DNA of 28,139 nt from 2-01-FULL-39-10-A sp964525395 (GTDB lineage Bacteria > Patescibacteriota > Microgenomatia > Levybacterales > UBA12049). Below, in pieces: positions 21,590-28,138 of the stretch (positions are counted from its first letter, which is position 1; the number at the start of each line of letters is the position of its first letter). Where the stretch lies: the NCBI GenBank assembly GCA_964525395.1, contig CAZGGU010000009.1, forward strand, positions 1 through 28,139. Reading direction: 5' to 3'. The notes beneath the pieces are model-generated. The model was not told the DNA's origin. It worked only from the letters and a program-made list of their open reading frames with translations, and did not search any database. A program made the position numbers and the translations under genes.

Positions 21590-22132
21590 TTAGTTTTTTG
21601 CGAAAGGCATTCCAAGTGCCCTTAACAGCGCTGCTCCTTCTTCATTATTTTTAGCTGAGGTTACGATCGTTATCTCTAAGCCCTGCACTCTATCGAGTTT
21701 TGATGGATCAATTTCTGGAAACATGATTGTTTCAGAAAATCCGAGTGAATAATTTCCGCGTCCATCGAAACTATTATTTGGAACTCCCCTAAAATCTCTA
21801 AGACGTGGAAGAACGATAGAAACAAGCTTCTCATAGAAATCATACATCCTTTTTCCTCTAAGAGTAACTGCTGCTCCAATTTTATCTCCTTCTCGAAGCT
21901 TAAATGTCGCAATAGATTGCTTAGCTTTTCTAACACTTGGCTTTTGACCAGTAACTTTTTCCAGAACCGCAACTCCTGAATCTACATTTTTCTTGTCTGC
22001 TAACGCATCTCTGATACCCATATTAACCACAATCTTTTCAAGCTTGGGCGTTGCCATTTTATTCTTAATACCTAGCTCTTTCTGTAAATCTGCTGCTATT
22101 TTTGTGTTGTATTTATTGTATAAATTATCCAT
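21590..22132 (-). CDS. rplE: 50S ribosomal protein uL5
   Basis: 180 aa from the ATG at 22132 (MDNLYNKYNTKI). It binds 5S rRNA and contacts P-site tRNA. Conserved blocks are KLEKIVVNMGI, GQKPSVRKAKQSIATFKLREGDKIGAAVTLRG, LPRLRDFRGVPNNSFDGRGNYSLGFSE and DRVQGLEITIVTSAKNNEEG. The longer open start lies inside rplX and is rejected. Confidence 0.97.
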   Translation of the reverse strand: MDNLYNKYNTKIAADLQKELGIKNKMATPKLEKIVVNMGIRDALADKKNVDSGVAVLEKVTGQKPSVRKAKQSIATFKLREGDKIGAAVTLRGKRMYDFYEKLVSIVLPRLRDFRGVPNNSFDGRGNYSLGFSETIMFPEIDPSKLDRVQGLEITIVTSAKNNEEGAALLRALGMPFAKN

Positions 22133-22133
22133 A

Positions 22134-22439
22134 TTAAACTTTCTTGTTGCACTTTTTGCAAACTCTAACTTTTTCTTTATTTTCAATTACATAGCCAATT
22201 CTTGATTGCTTTTTACAATTAGGACAGACAAATGCTACATTCGCTACTGGAAATGGTTTGGTAATTTCGATAATTTCAGATGGTTTATTTTGCATCCTAG
22301 ATTTATAATGTCTTTTATAGAGATTAAAACCAGGTACTAAAACTTTGCCTTCTTTATCGAAAACTTTTTCAACTTTTCCCTTTTTTCCTTTATCTTTTCC
22401 TGTGACGATTAATACTTCGTCTCCTTTGATAAGCTTCAT
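22134..22439 (-). CDS. rplX: 50S ribosomal protein uL24 with C-terminal zinc ribbon
   Basis: 101 aa. Assembly-initiator protein beside the exit tunnel. The KOW motif LIKGDEVLIVTGKDKGKKGKVEKVF is at the N-terminus. The C-terminal third carries two CxxC pairs (C72/C75 and C94/C97), forming a probable zinc ribbon; this variant occurs in several bacterial groups but not in E. coli. It stands 1 nt upstream of the rplE start. Confidence 0.96.
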   Translation of the reverse strand: MKLIKGDEVLIVTGKDKGKKGKVEKVFDKEGKVLVPGFNLYKRHYKSRMQNKPSEIIEITKPFPVANVAFVCPNCKKQSRIGYVIENKEKVRVCKKCNKKV

Positions 22440-22440
22440 A

Positions 22441-22815
22441 TTATAACACCTCTACTGCCATACTTGTAATCTTTGCAAATCCTCTATCTCTTACCTCTCT
22501 AGCAACCGGTCCAAAAATTCTGGTTCCAACTGGATTTTTATCTTTATCATTATCGATTACAACTCCAGCATTATCAGAAAATCTAATATAAGATCCATCT
22601 GGACGCTTGAATTCTTTTCTAGAGCGTACAAGAACTACACGAACCATCTGACTAGCTTTTACTTGTCCTGTTGGACTTGCTTCTTTAACTACGCAATTCA
22701 AAATATCTCCAATATAGCCAAATTTTCTTTTTGAACCATTCATAATTTGAATTACTTGTAAAACTTTCGCTCCTGAATTGTCTGCTACATTTAACATTGT
22801 TCTATGCTGAACCAT
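22441..22815 (-). CDS. rplN: 50S ribosomal protein uL14
   Basis: 124 aa, normal length. Interface protein and binding site for silencing factor RsfS in other bacteria. Conserved MVQHRTMLNVADNSGAKVLQVIQIMNGSKR, VRSRKEFKRPDGSYIRFSDNAGVVID and IFGPVAREVRDRGFAKITSMAVEVL are all present. It begins the spc part of the cluster, 2 nt after rpsQ, with no break in between. Confidence 0.97.
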   Translation of the reverse strand: MVQHRTMLNVADNSGAKVLQVIQIMNGSKRKFGYIGDILNCVVKEASPTGQVKASQMVRVVLVRSRKEFKRPDGSYIRFSDNAGVVIDNDKDKNPVGTRIFGPVAREVRDRGFAKITSMAVEVL

Positions 22816-22817
22816 AA

Positions 22818-23222
22818 TTATTTATTTACCCTCGAAGGACTCTCCTTTTCTACAGCTTTCTTAACTGCTGTCTTTTTTACTGCTTTTTTAGGTTTTTCTA
22901 CTTCAACTTTTGATTCAACTTGCTCTGAACCTGTCGAACGAACCGTTTCTTTTTGTACTTTTTCTGTTTTTACTTTTGATTCTGCTTTTGCACCTACGAC
23001 AGAAAGAATTTTAAAGTGTTTGTGTTTAGAGATCGGACGAGTTTCCCCAATTCTTACTGTTGCTCCAACTTCTAAATTTTCAAACCCAGTATTATCAACT
23101 TTAAACTTAGAACTTAATTTAATAAGTTTTCTATAGAGTGGATGCGGTGTTCTTCTGAACACTTCCACCACTACTGTTTTATTCATGCCTACTGATATGA
23201 TATTTCCTTCAAAAATTTTCAT
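22818..23222 (-). CDS. rpsQ: 30S ribosomal protein uS17 with C-terminal extension
   Basis: 134 aa, against about 85 in most bacteria. The OB-fold core is residues 1-80 (GMNKTVVVEVFRRTPHPLYRKLIKLSSKF, then ETRPISKHKHFKILSVV). A charged, probably disordered tail rich in Lys, Glu and Val follows. The tail contains RSTGSEQVE, encoded by a family A palindromic repeat at 22923-22938. It is a primary assembly protein of the small subunit. The tail's role is unknown. Confidence 0.95.
   Translation of the reverse strand: MKIFEGNIISVGMNKTVVVEVFRRTPHPLYRKLIKLSSKFKVDNTGFENLEVGATVRIGETRPISKHKHFKILSVVGAKAESKVKTEKVQKETVRSTGSEQVESKVEVEKPKKAVKKTAVKKAVEKESPSRVNK
22923..22938. repeat. Palindromic repeat, family A (diverged), inside rpsQ
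   Basis: CTCTGAACCTGTCGAA matches the family A consensus CCTGAGCTTGTCGAA with a few changes. It is read in-frame as STGSEQ in the extension of uS17. Confidence 0.55.
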
Positions 23223-23224
23223 AA

Positions 23225-23452
23225 TTATTTAGCTGCAGCTGTTTTTTCTGCAGGCACTGCAAGCTCCTTTTCTTTAAGCAAAGTTAAAATTCTAGCAATC
23301 TCTTTTCTGGTGTTAAAAATTGATCTTGAATTCTTTAACTTGTTTTGCTGATTATCAATTTTTAACTTAAAAAGTTCATCTTTCTTCTCAACGAGAAGTG
23401 ATTTTAACTCATTTTGGTCTTTATTTGCAATTTCATTTACTTTCTTCTTCAT
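23225..23452 (-). CDS. rpmC: 50S ribosomal protein uL29
   Basis: 75 aa, a two-helix protein near the tunnel exit. Recognised by position (rplP-rpmC-rpsQ) and by ELKSLLVEKKDELFKLKIDNQQNKLKNSRSIFNTRKEIARILTLLKEKE. A short Ala/Lys-rich tail follows. Spacing to both neighbours is 2 nt. Confidence 0.93.
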   Translation of the reverse strand: MKKKVNEIANKDQNELKSLLVEKKDELFKLKIDNQQNKLKNSRSIFNTRKEIARILTLLKEKELAVPAEKTAAAK

Positions 23453-23454
23453 AC

Positions 23455-23862
23455 TTATGCCTTTTCTACAAACTTTGTTTTAAGTCCAATTTTGTGTGAT
23501 GCGAGCCTTAATGCTTCCACTGCTACATCTTTTGATACACCAGACATCTCAAACAAAACCCTTCCTCTTTTAACTGGCGCTACGAATTCCGCTACGTCAC
23601 CTTTTCCAGATCCCATTCTAACTTCAGGCGGTTTCTTGGAAATTGGTTTATCAGGAAAAATCCTTATGTAAACTCTTCCACCTCGCGCTGTATAATGAGT
23701 AATCGCACGTCTTGCTGATTCGATTTGTCTGGCTGTAATCCATCCAGTCTGCTCTGTTGCCAATCCAAAGTCTCCAAACGACACATTAGTTCCAGCGTGA
23801 GCACTACCTGTTAAATTTCCTCTAAATTGTTTTCTATACTTAGCTCTTTTAGGCGTTAACAT
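23455..23862 (-). CDS. rplP: 50S ribosomal protein uL16
   Basis: 135 aa, normal length. A late-assembly protein that helps shape the A-site and peptidyl-transferase region. Signatures are MLTPKRAKYRKQFRGNLTG, IESARRAITHYTARGGRVYIRIFPDKPISKKPPEVRMGSGKG and KRGRVLFEMSGV. Its ATG overlaps the rpsC stop by one base (TAATG). Confidence 0.97.
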   Translation of the reverse strand: MLTPKRAKYRKQFRGNLTGSAHAGTNVSFGDFGLATEQTGWITARQIESARRAITHYTARGGRVYIRIFPDKPISKKPPEVRMGSGKGDVAEFVAPVKRGRVLFEMSGVSKDVAVEALRLASHKIGLKTKFVEKA

Positions 23863-24509
23863 TATTTCTCTTCCTCCTTATTAATCCAAACTTTTACTCC
23901 AATGTATCCTTTTTTAGTAAGAGACGGAACACTTGCATATGTAACATTTTCTCTAATTGTTGAAAGCGGAACTGTTCCTTTTTGCGCTTTTTCTCGTCTT
24001 CCAATTTCAGCACCATTGATTCTTCCAGCTAATTGAATCCTGATTCCTTTTGCACCACCCGACATAGCTTTTTCTACTGCCTGATTTAATACCTTTTTAT
24101 GTGGCATACGACGAGCTAATTGATCAGAAATATTTTTTGCTACTAAATATGCATCAAGATTTGGCTCTTTGATTGGTTCAATACGAATATCTATTTTTGG
24201 CAAGCTTTTTTTACCTTTATTTTTAGACAACATTTCCACTAAGAACTTCTTTAACTCCTCAAGGCCTGCTCCACCACGTCCAATGACGATACCTGGTTTT
24301 GAAACGTATGCAGTTAATTTGATACTGTTGATTGATCTTTCAATCTCCACAGATGAAACTCCAGCTCCTGCGAGTTTAGTCATGATAGATTTTCTCAAGT
24401 GATAATCTTCAAGAAGAGTAACACTGTAAGTTCTATCGTCAAACCATCTTGAATCCCAGTTAAATACTGGTCCTAGTCTAAATAATTTTGGATTTACTTT
24501 ATGTCCCAT
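23862..24509 (-). CDS. rpsC: 30S ribosomal protein uS3
   Basis: 215 aa. Part of the mRNA entry channel and ribosomal helicase activity. MGHKVNPKLFRLG starts the protein; the KH domain has the GxxG loop in GIVIGRGGAGLEEL; the C-terminal domain has GGAKGIRIQLAGRINGAEIGRREKAQKGTVPLSTIRENVTYA and GYIGVKVWI. It lies between rplV and rplP without spacers. Confidence 0.97.
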   Translation of the reverse strand: MGHKVNPKLFRLGPVFNWDSRWFDDRTYSVTLLEDYHLRKSIMTKLAGAGVSSVEIERSINSIKLTAYVSKPGIVIGRGGAGLEELKKFLVEMLSKNKGKKSLPKIDIRIEPIKEPNLDAYLVAKNISDQLARRMPHKKVLNQAVEKAMSGGAKGIRIQLAGRINGAEIGRREKAQKGTVPLSTIRENVTYASVPSLTKKGYIGVKVWINKEEEK

Positions 24510-24953
24510 TTATTTTTCTTCTCCTTTTTTAACTTTTTTCTCTTCAACTTTTTCTGGACTCTGCTTTGCAGAGGGTGCCTCAATCGCTTTAGGTGCTGCT
24601 TCAACTGCTGGCACTGAAGCTACTCTTTCTTCTAATACGATCCTGATATTTGAACTTCTTTTCTGATATGGATGAATTCTTCCACGAGTTGAAGGATGGA
24701 ATCTTTTTATAACTACTCCTTCATTAACATCCAATGTTTTAATAATTAAGTTTCCTTTTTGAAGATTTGAATTATTAACTGCATTAGCTACTGCACTTTT
24801 TAATGCTTTTTGTAAATGAGCTGCCCCTCTTTTCTCAATAACTGATAAAGCATCTTCAGCCTCAGAAACAGAAAGATTTCTGATTGCATCCGCTACGATT
24901 CTTACTTTTCTTGGACTTGTCTTAACTTCATTAATTCTTGTTACTAATTGCAT
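24510..24953 (-). CDS. rplV: 50S ribosomal protein uL22 with C-terminal extension
   Basis: 147 aa. Its core (about 1-112) includes SPRKVRIVADAIRNLSVSEAEDAL and the beta-hairpin KRFHPSTRGRIHPYQKRSSNIRIVLEE that lines the exit tunnel. The extra 35 or so residues are Glu/Lys/Ala-rich and include SAKQSPE, encoded by a 15-base palindrome at 24559-24573 shared with rplQ. The tail should project from the surface and not into the tunnel. Confidence 0.95.
   Translation of the reverse strand: MQLVTRINEVKTSPRKVRIVADAIRNLSVSEAEDALSVIEKRGAAHLQKALKSAVANAVNNSNLQKGNLIIKTLDVNEGVVIKRFHPSTRGRIHPYQKRSSNIRIVLEERVASVPAVEAAPKAIEAPSAKQSPEKVEEKKVKKGEEK
24559..24573. repeat. Palindromic repeat, family B, inside rplV
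   Basis: This is identical over 15 bases to 12574-12588 in rplQ (CTCTGC/GCAGAG hairpin) and is used in the same reading frame to encode SAKQS in the C-terminal tail. Confidence 0.75.
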
Positions 24954-24970
24954 ATAATTCTTTCAAGACT

Positions 24971-25255
24971 TTATGTCTTTGAAATCTCCCTTGCTACTAC
25001 TCTTCCGTGTCCTCTAAATGTTCTTGTAGGTGAAAATTCACCAAGTCTGTGTCCTACCATTCCTTCAACTACGAAAACATTTACGAAATTTTTACCGTTA
25101 TGTACCGCGAAATTATGTCCTACGAATTCTGGTGGAATCTGACATGCTCTTGACCATGTTTTAATTGCAGATTTATCTCCGCCATTCTTTTGAACCATTA
25201 CTTTTTTAACTAATCTTGGATCTACGTATGGACCTTTTTTCAAACTTCTTGACAT
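24971..25255 (-). CDS. rpsS: 30S ribosomal protein uS19
   Basis: 94 aa, normal length. Head protein near the A-site finger bridge. MSRSLKKGPYVDPRLVKKV, IKTWSRACQIPPEFVGHNFAVHNGKNFVNVFVVEGMVGHRLGEFSPTRTFRGHG is diagnostic. It is located 2 nt after rplB and 17 nt before rplV in S10-operon order. Confidence 0.97.
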   Translation of the reverse strand: MSRSLKKGPYVDPRLVKKVMVQKNGGDKSAIKTWSRACQIPPEFVGHNFAVHNGKNFVNVFVVEGMVGHRLGEFSPTRTFRGHGRVVAREISKT

Positions 25256-25257
25256 AA

Positions 25258-25992
25258 TTATTTACCTCTTTTCTTCAAAATATATTTATTTGAGTATTTC
25301 TTCGGATTTCTAGTATTTCCAAATGCTGGACGTCCTGCATAAGTCTTAGGATACTTGAGACCAATACCGCTTCTTCCTTCTCCTCCACCATGCGCATGAG
25401 ATCTAGGGTTCATTGCAACTCCGCGAACAGTTGGTCTTATACCCATTCTTCTTGCTCTTCCAGCTGTTCCTATAACTTCATTCTTCCAATCAATATTTGA
25501 GATTGTTCCTACAGTTGCCATGCAAGCTCCCAAAACTTTTCTAACCTCACCTGATGGAAGCTTCAAGTGAACATAGTTTCCTTCTTTTGCCTGAACAGTA
25601 GCACCTGTGCCTGCTCCTCTTGCCAATTGTCCTCCTCGGCCTGGTGTAAGCTCCACGTTATGAACTACAGTTCCGACTGGAAAACTTGATAGAGGAAGAG
25701 CATTTCCTGATTTAATTTCTGATCCTTTTCCTGAAGTAATCTTATCTCCGACTTTTATATCGAGAGGTGCAATTATATATCTTTTTTCTCCATCTGCATA
25801 GTGCACGAGCGCTACGTCAGCTGTTCTATTAGGATCATATTCTACAGAAACTACACTTCCCACTACACCAGACTTAGTTCTCTTAAAATCCACATTTCGA
25901 ATGAATCTCTTATGAGCTCCACCCTGGTGACGAACTACTACTTTTCCGTAGCTTCTTCCTGAATTTTTCTTTCTAATAGTTTTAAGTTTCAT
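25258..25992 (-). CDS. rplB: 50S ribosomal protein uL2, N-terminally short
   Basis: 244 aa, against about 275 in most bacteria. It begins at MKLKTIRKKNSGRSYGKVVVRHQGGAHKR, which aligns to about residue 30-45 of standard uL2, so the usual N-terminal arm is missing. The rest is typical: VEYDPNRTADVALVHYADGEKRYIIAP, the ARGAGTGATVQAKEGNYVHLKLPSGEVR block, and the peptidyl-transferase-proximal GVAMNPRSHAHGGGEGR loop that keeps its histidines. The ATG overlaps the rplW stop (TAATG), so there is no room for a missed upstream start. Confidence 0.95.
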   Translation of the reverse strand: MKLKTIRKKNSGRSYGKVVVRHQGGAHKRFIRNVDFKRTKSGVVGSVVSVEYDPNRTADVALVHYADGEKRYIIAPLDIKVGDKITSGKGSEIKSGNALPLSSFPVGTVVHNVELTPGRGGQLARGAGTGATVQAKEGNYVHLKLPSGEVRKVLGACMATVGTISNIDWKNEVIGTAGRARRMGIRPTVRGVAMNPRSHAHGGGEGRSGIGLKYPKTYAGRPAFGNTRNPKKYSNKYILKKRGK

Positions 25993-26285
25993 TATTTAGA
26001 TTCTCCTCCCAAATCAAAAAGGCCGATTTTTTGTCCAGCTTTTAAGGCTACGATTGCTTTTTTTACGTCTCCGATTTTTTTCTCTTCTCTCTTAGCTCCA
26101 ACGCGCTGTTTTTTACCTTTAAGAATAGATGTTGAAACACCAATCACATTTACTGAATATCTTGATTCAACTTCAGCTTTTATTTGATTTTTATTTGCTG
26201 ATTTAGCTACCTTAAAAGTAAACTTTCCAAGAGCTGCATCATTCATTGATTTCTCTGTAATAACTGGTGAAATAATTACGTTCAT
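25992..26285 (-). CDS. rplW: 50S ribosomal protein uL23
   Basis: 97 aa, normal length. Main docking site for trigger factor and SRP at the tunnel exit. The family opening VIISPVITEKSMNDAALGKFTFKVAKSANKNQIKAEVE is intact, and the loop KGKKQRVGAKREEKK is basic as expected. Both junctions, with rplD and rplB, are TAATG overlaps. Confidence 0.96.
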   Translation of the reverse strand: MNVIISPVITEKSMNDAALGKFTFKVAKSANKNQIKAEVESRYSVNVIGVSTSILKGKKQRVGAKREEKKIGDVKKAIVALKAGQKIGLFDLGGESK

Positions 26286-27067
26286 TATTTAGAACCTCCT
26301 ATAACTTCAATAGATTCTTTCATTACTAAAACATTTTTATGCTTCAGAACTTCATATGTATTTAATAAATCAGCGCTAATAATATCTACATTTTTAATAT
26401 TTCTGCTTGCCTTGAAAATATTTGGCAAGTTTTTTGGAGCTCCAGAAGCTACGATAAGTACAGATGCTTTTCTTTTTGTGTCAGTTGTTATTTTATTAAG
26501 AACATCATTCATATTTTTTGTTTTTGGCTCAACTTTTTCAAATCCAGAAAGAACTATAATTTCTCCATCTTTTGCTTTTTGTGAAAGAGCTGAGATAAGT
26601 GCTGCTTTTCTCATTTTTTTAGGCAAACTAAGAGAGAAATCATGAGTTTTTGGCCCGTGAGCTACTCCTCCGCCTACAAAAATAGGAGCTGATTGGGCCC
26701 CGTGTCGTGCTCTACCTGTTCCTTTTTGGCGATACCATTTTGCTGTAGTAAGAGTAATAGCATTTCGGGATTTAGTATGTGCATTCCCTTGTCTTTGATT
26801 AGCTAAATAAACCCTTACGGCTTGTGCCATAAGAATATTGTTAATTTTAGCTCCAAATACTTCTTTAGGAAGAGAAAATGTTCCAGCTTTTGCTCCCTTT
26901 ACATCATACATTGCTGCAGAAAGCCCACCAACCTTTTTATCCTGAGCTTGTCGAATGGAAGCGGCTGATTCAACTTGTCCTAAGCTTGCCGAACTGACTT
27001 TTTCTACTTTTACAGCTTTTGGAGCTATTTTTACTTCTGTTTTTTTAACTGTTTTACTTGTCGCCAT
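26285..27067 (-). CDS. rplD: 50S ribosomal protein uL4 with N-terminal extension
   Basis: 260 aa from the ATG at 27067, preceded by an AAGGAG ribosome site. The core resembles the family: MYDVKGAKAGTFSLPKEVFGAKINNILMAQAV, NQRQGNAHTKSRNAITLTTAKWYRQKGTGRARHGAQSAPIFVGGGVAHGPK (the tunnel-lining loop), and C-terminal NVDIISADLLNTYEVLKHKNVLVMKESIE. Residues 1-50 are a Lys/Val/Ala-rich extension, not usual in uL4, with two family A repeats coding for SSASLGQ and IRQAQD. The start overlaps the rplC end by 14 nt. In E. coli uL4 represses its own operon through the leader. Confidence 0.95.
   Translation of the reverse strand: MATSKTVKKTEVKIAPKAVKVEKVSSASLGQVESAASIRQAQDKKVGGLSAAMYDVKGAKAGTFSLPKEVFGAKINNILMAQAVRVYLANQRQGNAHTKSRNAITLTTAKWYRQKGTGRARHGAQSAPIFVGGGVAHGPKTHDFSLSLPKKMRKAALISALSQKAKDGEIIVLSGFEKVEPKTKNMNDVLNKITTDTKRKASVLIVASGAPKNLPNIFKASRNIKNVDIISADLLNTYEVLKHKNVLVMKESIEVIGGSK
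26941..26993. repeat. Two family A palindromic repeats in rplD
   Basis: CCTGAGCTTGTCGAA (26941-26955) and CCTAAGCTTGCCGAA (26979-26993) lie 38 bases apart, near the start of rplD. They are read in two different frames, as IRQAQ and SSASLG, both open. Confidence 0.75.
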
Positions 27068-27983
27068 TTTCTTCTCCTTCCACTTCTTCTTTAACCTCAG
27101 CTTCTGGTTCACTTGCAACTTCCACTGTCTCTTCAACTGCTGACTCTGTTGACTTAGCATCAGCTATTTCTGTTTCAACAGGAGCTTCTTCCGTAGGAGC
27201 TGCTGCAGCTTGGGCCTCAGCTTCTGCTTTAGCTTTTTCTTCGGCTTCTTTGGCAGCTATGGCCTCCTGAGCTTGTCGATCGGATTCTTCAGCAATTCTT
27301 GCTTTCTCTTCTGCTTCTAATTGTTCAGGGGTTTTCTGAAGTGGAACAAACTTTTTGTCTTCCCCTACTTTTTTAACATAAATAAGTCCATTAGTAACGC
27401 CTGGAACTAAACCTTTAATTACTAAAACTCCATCAGCTGTTACATCGATTATGCTTAAATTTTCTACAGTTACATTGTCTACACCCATTCTTCCTGCCAT
27501 TCTCTTTCCCTTGTAAACTCTTCCTGGAGTTGTTCCCTGACCAATAGATCCTGGGGCTCGGTGTCTATCTGACTGACCATGGGTCTTAGGTCCACCTGCG
27601 AATCCATGTCTCTTAACTCCTCCTTGAAATCCTTTTCCTTTAGAAACTCCGGAAACGTTCACGATATCTCCTGGAGTGAAAACTTCTGAAGGATTAACTA
27701 CCATCCCTACTTCTGGAGATACTTCGTCATCTGCAAGTTTTACTTCTCTTAAAAATTTAGGAGCTTTTTCTAATTTAGCTCCTTTTGCGTGTCCGAGTTC
27801 TGCTTTTGTAGCTTTCTTTTTCATACTAAAACCAAGCTGTACAGCTTGGTAATGATCTTTATCTAGTGATTTAACAGATACGACAACGTTATCCTTAACA
27901 TCTATAAGAGTAACCGGAATTCTTCTTCCGTTTTCCAAAAATCTCTGAGATTGATCTTTCTTTTGTCCGATTAAAGCTAACAT
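27054..27983 (-). CDS. rplC: 50S ribosomal protein uL3 with long acidic C-terminal extension
   Basis: 309 aa from the ATG at 27983, against about 210 in most bacteria. The core (1-214) has MLALIGQKKDQSQRFLENGRRIPVTLI, the tRNA-corridor loop SGVSKGKGFQGGVKRHGFAGGPKTHGQSDRHRAPGSIGQGTTPGRVYKGKRMAGRMG, and VKGLVPG-type ending. Residues 215-309 are a Glu/Ala-rich tail, probably a coil or disordered, carrying a family A repeat read as DRQAQ. It is the first gene after the right-edge promoter, with rpsJ (uS10) not directly upstream. The ORF could extend upstream, but only through the terminator hairpin. Confidence 0.95.
   Translation of the reverse strand: MLALIGQKKDQSQRFLENGRRIPVTLIDVKDNVVVSVKSLDKDHYQAVQLGFSMKKKATKAELGHAKGAKLEKAPKFLREVKLADDEVSPEVGMVVNPSEVFTPGDIVNVSGVSKGKGFQGGVKRHGFAGGPKTHGQSDRHRAPGSIGQGTTPGRVYKGKRMAGRMGVDNVTVENLSIIDVTADGVLVIKGLVPGVTNGLIYVKKVGEDKKFVPLQKTPEQLEAEEKARIAEESDRQAQEAIAAKEAEEKAKAEAEAQAAAAPTEEAPVETEIADAKSTESAVEETVEVASEPEAEVKEEVEGEENGDK
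27266..27280. repeat. Palindromic repeat, family A, inside rplC
   Basis: CCTGAGCTTGTCGAT differs by one base from the copies in rplD and the secY-adk spacer. It is read as DRQAQ in the acidic tail of uL3, the same frame as the IRQAQ copy in rplD. Confidence 0.7.
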
Positions 27984-28005
27984 ATCTTTATTTAGCCTCA
28001 AATAC

Positions 28006-28030
28006 AAAAAAAGCGACCACATAGTGTCGC
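28006..28030 (-). terminator. Intrinsic terminator in the rplC leader (attenuator)
   Basis: On the minus strand GCGAC pairs with GTCGC (28013-28030), and the stem can be extended as GCGA-CAC/GTG-TCGC with one bulged G. It is followed by T7 (28006-28012). It lies between the promoter and the rplC start codon, so it can stop transcription before the whole operon. Confidence 0.8.
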
Positions 28031-28060
28031 CAATTCAGGTAAGAATCAACTCAAACAGTA

Positions 28061-28097
28061 ACTATGTAGCTATCACCTCCTGTATTTGTAAAGCCAT
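28061..28097 (-). promoter_or_regulatory. rplC leader: short ORF, perfect Shine-Dalgarno and antiterminator arm
   Basis: The leader RNA contains AUG-started MALQIQEVIAT ending in UAG (28062-28097). AGGAGGTGAT (28072-28081) is a full complement of the 16S rRNA 3' end. The adjoining GCUACAUAGU (28061-28070) can pair over 10 bp (two G-U) with ACUAUGUGGU inside the downstream terminator. Ribosome binding or translation here would cover the antiterminator arm. Confidence 0.5.
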
Positions 28098-28109
28098 TTT
28101 GTACTTGTA

Positions 28110-28138
28110 ATTATAGCTAAACTCGTGCGTAAATGCAA
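28110..28138 (-). promoter_or_regulatory. Promoter of the rplC (S10-spc type) operon
   Basis: TTGCAT (28133-28138) and TATAAT (28110-28115) are 17 nt apart on the minus strand. Expected transcription start is about 28102-28105, giving a leader of about 120 nt. The -10 and the next bases match the infA promoter region at 21 of 22 positions. Confidence 0.88.

Noticed and set aside
28072..28081. Plus-strand ATCACCTCCT as the end of a 16S rRNA gene
   Set aside because: Only these 10 bases match; the preceding sequence does not look like the 16S 3' domain. It is better read as a Shine-Dalgarno on the minus strand.
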